The position numbers and the translations under genes are program-made. From assembly GCF_904849725.1 (NCBI RefSeq), contig NC_058519.1:579260676-579324675 (forward strand): a DNA stretch of 64,000 bases, written 5' to 3'. Below, piece after piece: positions 44,301 through 54,589 of this stretch (position 1 is its first letter; every line of letters starts with the position of its first letter). This DNA is from Hordeum vulgare subsp. vulgare. Taxonomy: Eukaryota; Streptophyta; Magnoliopsida; Poales; Poaceae. Below the pieces are notes generated by a model that saw only the letters and a program-made list of their open reading frames with translations, made no database searches and was not told the DNA's origin.

Positions 44301-46850
44301 ATAAGAACCTTGGTTAGCTCATTAATATTATATACTTAGCTTGTTTTCCTCCAAAATGAGATAATTAGCCCATTTAGCTCAAAAAAGACATAGTTAGCTA
44401 ATTTAGCTCGAAGAAGAGGAGAAGACGAGAAATGAAAAGGAAGAACAAAAAGAAGAAGAGAAAGAGAAGAGAAGGAGAAGGAGAAGAAGGAGGAGGAGAA
44501 GAAGGAGAAGGAGGAGGAGGAGAAGGAGGAGAAGGCCAATGACCTTCTAGTCCTTCTCCTCCTCCTCCTCCTCCTCCTTCTCCTCCTTCTTCTTTATTTC
44601 TTCTTCTTCTCCTCCTCCTCCTCTTTCTTCTCCTCTTTCATATTATACTTGCCTTAATTTCCCCAACAATGACATAATTAGCCCATTTAGCTCCAAAATG
44701 CCATAATAAGCTCAAAATGGCATAAGAACCTTGGTTAGGTCATTAATATTATATACTTAGCTTGTTTTCCTCTAAAATGAGATAATTAGCCCATTTAGCT
44801 CCAAAAAGACATAGTCAGCTAATTTAGCTCCAAGAAGAGGAGAAGAGGAGAAGAAATAGGAAAAATGAAAAGAAAGAAGAAAAAGAAGAAGAAGAGAAGA
44901 AGCAGGAGGAGGAGGAGGAGGAGGAGAAGGAGGAGAAGGCCAAGGACCTTCTAGTCCTTCTCCACCTCCTCCTCCTTCTCCTCCTTCTTCTTTATTTCTT
45001 CTTATTCTCCTCCTCCTGCTATTTATTCTCCTCTTTCATATTCTTCTTGCCTTTATTTCCCCAACAATGACATAATTAGACCATTTAGCTCCAAAATGCC
45101 ATAATAACCCCAAAATGGCATAAGAACCTTGGTTAGCTCATTAATATTATATACTTAGCTTGTTTTCCTCTAAAATGGGATAATTAGCCCATTTAGCTCC
45201 AAAAAGACATAGTTAGCTAATTTAGCTCCAAGAAGAGGAGAGGACGAGAAGAAATAGGAAAAATGAAATGAAAGAAGAAGAAGAAGAGAAGAAGAAGGAG
45301 GAGGAGGAGGAGGAGAATGAGGAGAAGGCCAAGGACCTTCTAGTCCTTCTCCTCCTCCTCCTTCTTCTCCTCCTTCTTCTTTATTTCTTCTTATTATCCT
45401 CCTCCTCCTCTTTGTTCTCCTCTTTCATATTCTCCTTGCCTTAATTTCCCCAACAATGACATAATTAGCCCATTTAGCTCCAAAATGCCATAATAACCTC
45501 AAAATGGCATAAGAAACTTGGTTAGCTCATTAATATTATATACTTAGCTTGTTTTCCTCTAAAATGGGATAATTAGCCCATTTTGCTCCAAAAAGACAAA
45601 GTTAGCTAATTTAGCTCCAAGAAGAGGAGAAGAGGAGAAATGAAAAGCAAGAACAAAAAGAAGAAGAGAAAGAGAAGAGAAGAAGAAGGAGAAGAAGGAG
45701 GAGGAGAAGGAGGAGGAGGAGGAGGAGAAGGAGGAGAAGGCCAAGGACCTTCTAGTCGTTCTCCTCCTCCTCCTCCTTCTCCTCCTTATTTATTTCTTCT
45801 TGTTCTCCTCCTCCTCCTCTTTCTTCTCCTCTTTCATATTCTCCTTGCCTTAATTTCCCCAACAATGACATAATTAGCCCATTTAGCTCCAAAATGCCAT
45901 AATAACCTCAAAATGGCATAAGAACCTTGGTTAGCTCAATAATATTATATACTTAGCTTGTTTTCCTCAAAAATGGGATAATTAGCCCATTTAGCTCCAA
46001 AAAGACATAGTTAGCTAATTTAGCTCCAAGAAGAGGAGAAGAGGAGAAGAAATAGGAAAAATGAAAAGAAAGAAAGAAGAAGAAGAAGAGAAGAAGGAGG
46101 AGGAGGAGGAGGAGGAGAAGGCCAAGGACCTTCTAGTCCTTCTCCTCCTCCTCCTCCTCCTCCTTCTCCTCCTTCTTCTTTATTTCTTCTTCTTCTCCTC
46201 GTCCTCCTCTTTCTTCTCCTCTTTCATATTCTCCTTGCCTTAATTTCCCCAACAATGACATAATTAGCCAATTTAGCTCCTAAAAGACATTAAAAGCTCA
46301 AAATGGCATAAAAACCTTGGTTAGCTCATTAATATTATATACTTAGCTTGTTTTCCTTTATAATGACATAATTAGCCCATTTAGCTCCAAAAAGACATAG
46401 TTAGCTAATTTAGCTCCAAGAAGAGGAGAAGGGGAGAAATGAAAAGAAGGAAGAAGAAGAAGAAGAAGAAGAGAAGGAGAAGAGAAGGAGAAGGAGAAGG
46501 AGAAGAAGAAGGAGGAGGAGGAGGAGAAGAATAGAAGAAGAAGGAGAAGGAGGAGAAGGAGCCCTCCTTATTCTCCTTCTTGTTTTATCCTCCTTCTTCT
46601 CCTCCTTCTTCTCCTTCTTCTTCTCTTCTTCTCCTCCTCCTTCTCCTTCTCCTTCCCCTGCTCCTCATCCTCCTCCTCCTCCTTCTTGTTGTTTTTCTTA
46701 TCCTTGTTCTCTTCTTGCTTCTTCTCTTTCTTCTTCAATTTAGCTTATCTGTCATATATATGTTGTTGTTGTTCTTCTTCTGACTTTATTATTCCCATTT
46801 TGCAGATTGGATGTACTACATGCATGGAAGCTGGCATTGGAGTGCTTTAG
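41380..46850 (+). CDS. Second CACTA gene (plant En/Spm-type Transposase_24 family), multi-exon
   Basis: Exons joined by GT..AG introns: about 41387-42060, 42140-42359, 42441-42635, 42724-42897, 42965-43345, 43436-43624, one or two short exons (43700-43907), and a last one from 46806. The central domain has GWVHPLGVRRPNSILSVLCR, ETRPQAIRDYYATRGIKKQK, CWEALVDEWCTGSWRAVHEN and HLYDFYGMADTASYKKAKAF, recognisable as the plant Ptta/En/Spm protein. The N-terminus is basic and Pro-rich. One frame change lies in exon 1 (41700-41800). Near the end an 11-residue repeat (AALEKERLASQ) suggests a coiled coil. It may bind the subterminal repeats, as TnpA does; that is inferred. Exon 1 may begin at ATG 41380 or be preceded by an intron ending at 41386. 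Confidence 0.78.
43436..43560 (+). repeat. 33-bp tandem repeat coding an 11-residue coiled-coil repeat
   Basis: GCTGCTCTTGAGAAAGAGAG and variants repeat about three and a half times, giving AALQKERLANQ, AALEKERLASQ, a half unit AALEA, ALEKERLASQ, then AALDEKDN. The 11-residue periodicity fits an extended amphipathic helix. Confidence 0.8.
43908..46805 (+). repeat. 2.9-kb last intron made of tandem purine/pyrimidine hairpin units
   Basis: The donor is CACTACG|GTAAG at 43907/43908 and the acceptor CATTTTGCAG at 46805. The marker GGACCTTCTAG recurs near 44122, 44540, 44944, 45333, 45745 and 46126, spacings of 418, 404, 389, 412 and 381. Each unit has an AT-rich part (GACATAATTAGCCCATTTAG; TTAGCTCATTAATATTATAT), then a GAA/GAG strand of about 100 bp, a centre AAGGACCTTCTAGTCCTT, then a CTC/CTT strand of about 100 bp ending in CTTGCCTTAATTTCCCCAAC. 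The final unit differs at its centre. Long open frames of Lys/Glu or Leu/Ser/Phe here are artefacts of the triplet repeats. Confidence 0.88.
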
Positions 46851-47129
46851 TTTCCGTTTTTATTTGAGTTGATGAACAATGTGGAACTATATGTATATGT
46901 ATATATGGATGAACAATATATGTGCAACTATATGTATGTATATATGGATGAAACTTTGTATGTGTTGGTTCTTTTGATATATGGGATGTACGTTGATGAA
47001 CACATGGCATTGATGAGCTTTATATGTATATCATATATGTGTTGTGACCTATTTATCATATATGTGCTATGAATTATATGTATATGTGCTGTGAAATAGA
47101 AAAAATAAACAAAAATGTGACAATATAGG

Positions 47130-47703
47130 CTCTTTGCCGTCTGCCAGCTGATGGCAAAGGCCTTTGCCATCAGCTCACCGACGGCAAAGGTGCCACGTGG
47201 CGCCCAGCTGTGCAACCTGGGCAGTAGCATCTGGCGATATAGTATCTTTCCCGTCTGCTTCCAGGGGGGCAGACGGCAAAGAAGAGGGCACGGAGGAGGG
47301 GGGAGGAGGGGGAGGCAGACGGCACATAAGAGGGGGGAGACAGACGGCAAAGAATGGGGGGGGGGAGGCAGACGACACAGAGGAGGGGGGAGGAGGGGGA
47401 GGGAGATGGCAAGAAGAGGGGAGGCAGACGACAAAGCCTCCGTTAGCCCCTAACGGAGGCAACGCCTGTCGGCTGCCGTCTCGACCACTTTGCCGACTGC
47501 TCCTATGAAAAGTTGACGGCAAAGCTCTTTTCCGTCCGCTTTGGGGAGACAGACGGCAAAGAAGCTACAATGCCGTCGTAGGCTAACACAGAAATTTTGC
47601 CGCCCATGAGATTCTTTGTTGTCTTTTATATTCTCTTTGCCGTCCGGGATTTACTCTTTGTTGTGTGTGATGGCAGACGGCAAAGAAGCTAATTCCTGTA
47701 GTG
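47130..47703 (+). repeat. Right subterminal repeats and terminal inverted repeat of CACTA B
   Basis: TTTGCCGTCTGCCAGCTGATGG, CATCAGCTCACCGACGG.. and repeated GGCAGACGGCAAAG/GGCAGACGACA units alternate with GGAGGGGGGAGG spacers. The block ends with GACGGCAAAGAAGC and the terminus TTCCTGTAGTG. It mirrors the left subterminal array. Confidence 0.85.
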
Positions 47704-49653
47704 CAACCTCTTGCAGAAGGATGTTCCTTTTGTTTTTGATGAGCATTGTGAGGAAGCTTTCAAAATACTTAAGAAGGCCTTGATAACCGCACCTTTTGTT
47801 CAACCTCCTGATTGGAACTTGCCCTTTGAAATCATGTGCGATGCTAGTGATTATGCTGTTGGTGCTGTTCTAGGACAAAGAGTTGACAAGAAGTTGAATG
47901 CCATTCATTACGCTAGTAAAACTCTAGACAGTGCCCAAAGAAACTATGCCACTACGGAGAAGGAGTTTTTAGCAGTCGCGTTTGCATGTGATAAGTTCAG
48001 ATCTTATGTAGTTGACTCCAAAGTCACTATTCACTCTGATCATGCTGCTATTAAGTACCTTATGGAGAAGAAGGACGCTAAGCCTAGGCTAATAAGATGG
48101 GTTCTCCTGCTACAGGAATTTGATTTGCACGTTGTTGACCGAAAGGGTGCTGATAACCCTGTAGCAGATAACTTGTCTAGGCTAGAGAATGTCCTTGATG
48201 ACCCACGACCTATTGATGATAGCTTTCCTGATGAGCAATTGAATGTCATCCACACTTCACATAGTGCACCTTGGTATGGTGATTACGCAAACTATATCGT
48301 AGCCAAATCCATACCAACCAGTTTCACCTACCAGCAAAAGAAGAAATTCTTCTTTGATTTGACACTACTTTTGGGATGATCGTCGCCTTTATAAGGAAGG
48401 AGTAGATGGTGTTATTAGATGTTGTGTACCTGAACATGAACAGGGACAGATCCTACAGAAGTGTCATTCTGAGGCCTACAGAGGACACCATGCTGGAGAC
48501 AGAACTGCTCATAAGGTATTGCAATCAGGTTACTATTGGCCCACTCTCTTCAAGGATGCGCGTAAGTTTGTCTTGTCTTGTGACCAATGCCAAAGAATAG
48601 GGAACATCAGTAAGTGTCAGGAAATGCCTATGAACTATTCACTTGTCATTGAACCATTTGATGTCTGGGGTTTTTGATTATATGGGACCTTTCTCGAGTT
48701 CCAATGGGTATACTCACATTTTAGTTGCTGTGGATTACGTCACTAAGTCGGTAGAAGCTATCCTCACTAGAAATGTTGATCACCACACCTCTATTAAGAT
48801 GCTTAAAGAAGTCATTTTCCCAAGATTTGGAGTCCCTAGATATCTGATGACTGATGGCGGTTCACACTTCATTCATGGTGTTTTCCGCAAGATGCTTGCT
48901 AAGTATGATGTCAACCATAGAGTTGCATCTCCTTATCATCCTCAGTCTAGTGGTCAAGTGGAGTTGAGTAATAGGGAGATCAAATTGATCTTACAAAGGA
49001 CCATCAATAGATCTCAAAAGAATTGGTCTAGCAAACTTGACGATGCATTATGGGATTATAGGACTGCATATAAGAATCCCATGGGCATGTCGCCGTATAA
49101 AATGGTTTACAGTAAGGCCTTTCATTTACCTCTTGAGCTGGAACACAAAGCTTATTGGGCAATCAAATAGCTCAACTTCAATTTCAAACTTGCCAGTGAG
49201 AAGCGGTTGTTTGATATCACCTCATTAGATGAATGGAGGGCCCAGGCATATGAGAATGCCAAGTTGTTCAAGGAAAAGGTTAAGAGATGGCACGACAAAA
49301 GAATACAAAAACGAGAGTTCAATGTAGGTGATTATGTCCTGCTATACAATTCTCGCTTAAGATTCTTTGCAGGGAAGCTTGTCTCTAAATGGGAAGGTCC
49401 CTACGTTGTCGAGGAAGTATATCGTTCTGGTGCCATCAGAATCAATAACGCGGAAGGAAATTTTCCTAGAGTGGTAAACGGGCAAAGAATCAAACATTAT
49501 ATCTCTGGTACTCCCATAAATGTTGAGACCAATATCATCAATATCATAACTCCAGAGGAGTACATAAGGGATGTTTATCAGCCTGTTTCAGACCCTGAAA
49601 ACGAAGAAGTATGTGTTTCGGTAAGTAATTGGACTCCGAAACTTTTCCAATAG
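47704..49653 (+). pseudogene. Athila-like RNase H and integrase, broken
   Basis: Coding resumes directly after the CACTA TSD with [19 protein letters not shown]. RNase H shows [37 protein letters not shown] and [13 protein letters not shown] 1-bp shift near 48362 and another near 48674 interrupt it. Between them lies the zinc H2C2 region (HSEAYRGHHAGDRTAHKVL..CDQCQ). The integrase core (48643-49170) keeps FDYMGPF, MTDGGSHF and SSGQVELSNREIK, so all three acidic residues remain. A TAG at 49168-49170 lies between it and the C-terminal part (49171-49653, RWHDKRIQKREFNVGDYVLL and GPYVVEEVYRSGAIRI), which stays in the same frame. Confidence 0.9.
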
Positions 49654-49702
49654 GAAATTTTCTCCGTTTTGGAATTTATGGAAAATTAGAAAAATAAAAA
49701 GC

Positions 49703-49802
49703 AGTCCGGAGAGCGCACGAGGCGGCCACAAGCTTGGTTGCCACGGCCTCCCCCCTGGCCGCGGCAACAGGGCTTGTGGGCATCTCGTGTGCCTCCCGGA
49801 CT
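49703..49802 (+). promoter_or_regulatory. 100-bp GC-rich palindrome inside the Athila-like element
   Basis: The arms of about 46 nt run inward from AGTCCGGA and its partner TCCCGGACT. They include GGCCACAAGCTTGGTTGCC on the left and GGCAACAGGGCTTGTGGGC on the right, with loop TCCCCCCT. This is the palindrome otherwise seen in the LTR promoters of this window, here in a non-LTR place between integrase and the extra frame. The sequence before it (TTTTGGAATTTATGGAAAAT) also resembles the LTR text before their palindromes (TTTTTGGGAATATATAAAA). Confidence 0.75.
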
Positions 49803-49846
49803 CCATTTTCTTTCGGAGCACTCCTTCTGGTCCAGAAAAAAATCAT

Positions 49847-49854
49847 TATATATA
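49847..49854 (+). promoter_or_regulatory. TATA box of a candidate internal promoter
   Basis: TATATATA lies 45 bp after the palindrome and 85 bp before the ATG of the extra frame, the right distance for a short 5' UTR. Confidence 0.55.
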
Positions 49855-49938
49855 CGCCGAGGGTTTTGATCTCTGTATCGCGCAATTTTCCTCTGTTTTC
49901 GTTTCGAGCCTGTTGTCTGCCGCAGATTTAGAGCAAAG

Positions 49939-50325
49939 ATGTCTCAGGAATCTGTTGGGGAGAATAACCCCCCTCAAGTTCATGAAGAAGTAGATGCTGA
50001 TCTGAAAAGAGTAGAAGTCACGGAAGCCAGGGACAAAGCTAAGGAGAAAACCCAAGCTAGGGAGGAAGTTCAACCTATGTTCAACATTGAAGACGTTGAA
50101 GGAGTGGATTTTCTCCAACCTTTCCTCCATGTGTTGTCTCCATCCTTGGTTGAACTCTTGAGGTTTTGTGAAACAACTCGTGCTCGCAATATTTCCCTTT
50201 CTCATGAAGTTGTTTTGCTGGAAAACCATGTCGCAGATCTCCAAGGTATAAATCAAAGATTGATAGCTCTCTTGGAATCAAAGGCAAAGACTCCACCACC
50301 ATCACCACCAAAGGAAGACAACTAA
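49939..50325 (+). CDS. Extra post-pol frame of the Athila-like element, 128 residues, intact
   Basis: ATG at 49939 (context GCAAAGATGTC) to the stop at 50323-50325. I do not recognise a family. It is hydrophilic and acidic at the start (SQESVGENNPPQVHEEVDAD), rich in Glu/Lys/Arg through about residue 50, then DFLQPFLHVLSPSLVELLRF and a helical, probably coiled-coil part (HEVVLLENHVADLQGINQRL). It ends Pro-rich (TPPPSPPKEDN). There is no signal peptide or membrane segment, so it is not an obvious envelope protein, although it occupies the env-like position of Athila elements. It is uninterrupted while gag and pol are broken; its small size makes chance survival possible. It has its own candidate promoter. 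Confidence 0.6.
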   Translation: MSQESVGENNPPQVHEEVDADLKRVEVTEARDKAKEKTQAREEVQPMFNIEDVEGVDFLQPFLHVLSPSLVELLRFCETTRARNISLSHEVVLLENHVADLQGINQRLIALLESKAKTPPPSPPKEDN

Positions 50326-51847
50326 GCATTGGTATGGGCAACTCCCTTGGCTTATGCCAAGCTTGGGGGAGCTGCCCTGGCATCGTATCACCTTTATATC
50401 TTTTGCTTTTACCTTTGTTTTAGTTCTTTATTTTTCAGTTTTTATTTCTTCTCTTAGTGGAATAAGTCTTTAGTGTTTAGTTTGAGTCTTTTGCATTGTG
50501 TCTCCCCCGATGTATTCGAGCTTGCGAGCTATATAATAAAGAGTATCTTAGTCAAGGGCTTTGTTTTGTGCCGTGATCAAAAGTATGAAAAGAACGATAG
50601 CAGGAAAGATCAAGAGATGATCTTATGGAAAGTGATAACTTCACATATAACAAGTATGATGATTGAAATTTGTTGAGAATAGACCAACATAGGCCTCAGT
50701 CATTGTTGCAATTAATAAGAAGTAATAAGGAAAGAGAGGTTCACATATAAATATATCATCTTAGACACTTTCTATAATTGTGAGCACTCACCAAACTATT
50801 ACATGCTTAGAAGTAGATGTTGGACAAGGAAGACAACATAATGAATTGTGTTTGCTTGGTTCCAAATAATGATATATGATTAGAGATCCCTTAGCATGTG
50901 ACCATTGCTTCCACCTCATATTAGCCAAAACTCCCGCACCAAGTAGAGAAACTACTTGTGCATCCATAAACCTTCAAACCAGTTTTGCCGTGAGTGTCCA
51001 CCATACCTACCTATGGATTGAATAAGATCCCTCAAGTAAGTTGTCATCGGTGCAAGCAATAAAAATTTCTCTCTAATATGTATGATCTATTAGTGTGTGG
51101 AAAATAAGATTTATACGAACCTGTGATGAGGAAGACATAAAAATGACAGACTGCATAATAAAGTTCTTTATCACAGGGGGCAATATAAAGTGACGTTCCT
51201 CCGCACTAAGAGGACACGCATCCAAACCTCAAAAGCGCATGACAACCTCTGCTTCCCTCTGCGAAGGGCCTATCTTGTACCTTTACTTTTTTCCCTTCTA
51301 AGAGTCATGGTAATCTTCACCAATTCCTTATTTAGCCTTTTTCTTGGTGAACGTCATATGCTTGGGAAAGATCTATATTCATATATCAACTTGGAGATGA
51401 GTACTGATGCTTTCTTATTGTTGACTTTACCCTTGAGGTAAATGGTTGGGAGGCAAAACTATAAGCCCCTATCTTTCTCTATGTCCAACTAAAACTTTGA
51501 TACCATGAGTACCACGTGAGTTGTAACAATTGTGGAAAACAAAAGAGATGATTTAGTATGTGGATTTGCTTTACAAGTTCTTATTTGACTCTTTCTGATG
51601 TTATGATAAATTGCAATTGCTTCAATGACTATGGACTGTTGTTGGCTACTTCTCAGTAAGGTTTTTGTTTCATACTTTGCTTTCTGAAGGAATTGTTACT
51701 TTCCCATAAGAATCTCTATGATGTATTGTTGTTCTATGTGTGATCATGATGCCCTCATGTCCGTATTATGTTTTATCGACGCCTTCATCCCTAAACATGT
51801 GGACATGTTTATGGATCTTGGTTTTCGCTTGAGGACAAGCGAGGTCT
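50326..51847 (+). other. Non-coding 3' region of the Athila-like element
   Basis: About 1.5 kb, AT-rich and without a credible frame. Just after the extra frame lies ATGCCAAGCTTGGGGGAGCTG, a motif close to the true polypurine tract. Its length and position match the spacer common between the last frame and the 3' LTR in these elements. Confidence 0.6.
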
Positions 51848-51861
51848 AAGCTTGGGGGAGT
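51848..51861 (+). other. Polypurine tract of the Athila-like element
   Basis: AAGCTTGGGGGAG directly precedes the 3' LTR (T|TGATACG). The same 13-mer also occurs at 32947 (within gag) and about 50359 (after the extra frame). Confidence 0.85.
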
Positions 51862-53392
51862 TGATACGTCCATTTTGCATCATGCTTTCATGTTGATATT
51901 TATCGCTTTATGGAATGTTATTATACTTTGTGGTACCATACTTATGCCTTTTCTCTCTTATTTTGCAAGGTTTATTTGAAGAGGGAGAATACCGGCAGCT
52001 GGAATTCTAGACTGGAAAAGGAGCAAGTCCGAGTCCTCTATTCTGCACAACTCCAAATGCCCTGAAAATCAACGTGGAATTTTTTGGGAATATATAAAAA
52101 ATACTGGGCGAAAGAAGTGTCACATGGGAGCTGCCAGGGGCCCACAAGCCTGGTTGCTGCGACCTACCCCCTGGCCACGGCAACAGGGCTTGTGGGCACC
52201 CTGGTGGCCCACTGGCCCCCCTCTTTTGCTATATGAAGGGTTTCGTCCGAGAAAAAAATCAGGGTGGAGCTTTTTCGTGGATTCTCCGCCGCCACGAGGC
52301 GGAACTTGAGCAGATCCAATCTAGAGCTCCGGCAGGACGATCCTGCCGAAGAAACTTCCCTCTCAGAGGGGGAAATCGTCGCCATCGTCATCACCAACAC
52401 TCCTCTCGTCGGAGGGGAGTCATCTCCATCAACATCTTCATCAGCACCATCTCCTCTCCAAACCCTAGTTCATCTCTTGTAACCAATCTCCGTCTCGCGA
52501 CTCCGATTGGTACTTGTAAGGTTCCTAGTAGTGTTGATTACTCTTTGTAGTTGATGCTAGTTGGATTACTTGGTGGAAGAGTTTATGTTCAGATCCTTGA
52601 TGCTAGTCATTACACCTCTGATCATGATTATTATTATGCTTTCTGAGTAGTTACTTTTGTTCCTGAGGACATGGGATAAGTCATGCTGATAATAGTCATG
52701 TGAATTTGGTATTCGTTCGGTATTTTGATATGTTGTATGTTGCTTTTCCTCTAGTGGTGTTATGTGAACGTCGACTACATAACACTTCACCATATTTGGG
52801 CCTAGAGGAAGGAATTGGGGAGTAGTAAGTAGATGATGGGTTGCTAGAGTGACAGAAGCTTAAACCCCAGTCTATGTGTTGCTTCGTAAGGGGCTAATTT
52901 GGATCCATTAGTTTAATGCTATGGTTAGACGTTGTCTTAATTCTTTTACCGTAGTTGCAGATGCTTGCGAGAGGGGTTAATCATAAGTGGGATGCTTGTC
53001 CAAGTAAGGGCAGTACCCAAGCGCCGGTCCACCCACATATCAAACTATCAACGTAACGAACGCGAATCATATGAACATGATGAAACTAGCATGACAGAAA
53101 TTCCCGTGTGTCCTCGGGAGCATTTTTCCTCCTATAACACTTTGTTCAGGCTTGTCCCTTGCTACAAAAGGGATTGGGCCACTTTGCTGCACCGTTGCTA
53201 CTACTTGTTACTTGTTACTTTTCACCTGCTACATTTCACCTCACTACACCATCACTTGTTACCGCTACTTTCAGTGCTTGCAGTTATTACCTTGCTGAAA
53301 ACCGTTTATCAGAGCCTTCTTGTCCTCGTTGGGTTCGACACTCTTACTTATCGAAAGGACTACGATTGATCCCCTATACTTGTGGGTCATCA
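51862..53392 (+). repeat. Athila-like 3' LTR
   Basis: 1531 bp, colinear with the 5' LTR and followed by the TSD GCGGT at 53393. The palindrome is at 52131-52210, followed by TTTGCTATATGAAGG as TATA candidate. It holds TTTTTTGGGAATATATAAAA where LTR1 has a short gap. Confidence 0.92.
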
Positions 53393-54268
53393 GCGGTCAG
53401 CCATCACAATGGGTTGGGCTAGAGTCGTGTGTGCATTCGACATGAAGGAGGGCGGACTATGGGGCATTCCGCTTCACCTTTTACAACAACCTGAATATAT
53501 TTTGCCTCTTCCTTACCATATTTAATACAAGTATTCAACCATCGTTCATCATTCTTTATTTAGTGTTTATGTAATTCTTTCATTGACGTAATTCTTGAAT
53601 GTCTGTACCTATGAATCGAATAATGCATTTGTTGTTTAAACTTTCTATGTATATGATACATATGTAAAAAGCTATTCCCTACTTTCAAATTCAAGTTATG
53701 TAAAAATTTAAAATGTGGTGATTAAAATAGAAAACAAATGCTCTGTGAGTCATTATGCTGCACACGGTTTGTAAATCTCAATGTTTGTGATATACCTCAT
53801 AATCCAACACTTCTCAAAGATAGAAAACATGTGCGACCATGCACACAATTGTAGTTTTGAAACTGTGTGTGATTTTAGACAATATCTCAAACGGTGCAAC
53901 CGAATTCATCGTTGGTGATAGAATATGTGTCACACATAATTTAAAACGATAAACTGTTTGTGATGTAGTATGCATACAACAGAATAGCGTGTGCGATAGT
54001 TATCATGTCCTACACGAGTACGAAATTCATATGTTTCTTAAACTTGTCCAACACTTGTACGACTATTAAATTATCTTCTTCGTAAAATATCGCAAACATT
54101 TCAGAAAATATAAGTGTGCATGATATTCTCCTTATCCTACACAATTTACAACCGTGAAGTGTTTGTGATGCTAATGTGATCCCACATGCATGTAAAGGAT
54201 TGATTATTTGGAAAATATTCCATATCTCAAATGGTTGACCCATAACTCTCATTTGTAATAGATGCGTA
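53393..54268. other. Target-locus continuation, AT-rich, with foldback copy 3 and palindromic repeats
   Basis: It starts with the second TSD copy, then CCATCACAATGGGTTGGGCT and AGAGTCGTGTGTGCATTCG, a third, partial copy of the segment at 28299 and 30306. From about 53750 short motifs recur in both orientations: CACACGGTTTGTAAAT, CTGTGTGTGATTTTAG, AACTGTTTGTGATGTAG and GTGTGCGATAG. That resembles the subterminal part of an unclassified DNA transposon, but I could not define ends. No coding frame. Confidence 0.45.
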
Positions 54269-54589
54269 CACTAGTAGAAAACAAGTCTATAGTCCCGGTT
54301 GGAAAGGGCCTTTAGTCCTGGTTCGTCAACCGGGACTAATAATTAGACACTAAAGCCCCCTCTTTAGTCCGAGTTGAACACAAACTGGACTAAAGGAGCT
54401 CCGCGTGGCAGTTGTCGGGCGCCCAGGCAGGAGGACCTTTAGTCCCGGCTGGTAACACCAACCGGGTCCAAAAGGACGTGTTTCATTTTGTTTTTCATTT
54501 TTTAATGTTTATATTGTATTTTCACACGTTTACACATATTAATATACAACATAAGTACAAATTATGGAAGAACAACATCCAATATCATT

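Larger units (their letters stand above)
35330..47703 (+). mobile_element. CACTA element B, complete with both ends
   Basis: 12,374 bp. The left end is CACTACTGGAAAACAG; the right end, reverse complemented, is CACTACAGGAATTAGC. About 24 of the first 32 bases match. The TSD CAA lies at 35327-35329 and 47704-47706, the 3-bp CACTA type. Inside are subterminal TTTGCCGTC repeats, a promoter-like region, a TNP2-type transposase gene, a second multi-exon gene with a 2.9-kb last intron of hairpin repeats, and the right subterminal block. The transposase gene is broken, so it could move now only with help. Confidence 0.93.
30890..53392 (+). mobile_element. Athila-like gypsy retrotransposon, full span with a nested CACTA
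   Basis: The LTRs 30890-32408 and 51862-53392 open TGATACGTCCATTTTGC and close TGTGGGTCATCA. The exact TSD GCGGT occurs at 30885-30889 and 53393-53397. The order is PBS, gag, protease, RT, [CACTA element], RNase H, zinc H2C2, integrase, extra frame, PPT, the gypsy order. The PBS type, the CDxGASVSAI protease and the post-pol frame fit the Athila group; the Triticeae family name is left open. Frameshifts break gag and pol. Without the 12.4 kb insertion the element would be about 10.1 kb. Confidence 0.93.

Noticed and set aside
44039..46783. Repeated small frames of poly-Glu/Lys then poly-Leu
   Set aside because: The same triplet-repeat artefact inside the 2.9-kb CACTA intron; the poly-Leu stretches are not membrane segments.
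49939..50325. Envelope protein in the env-like position
   Set aside because: No signal peptide, membrane segment or glycosylation-rich ectodomain is visible, so I left it as an unknown extra frame.
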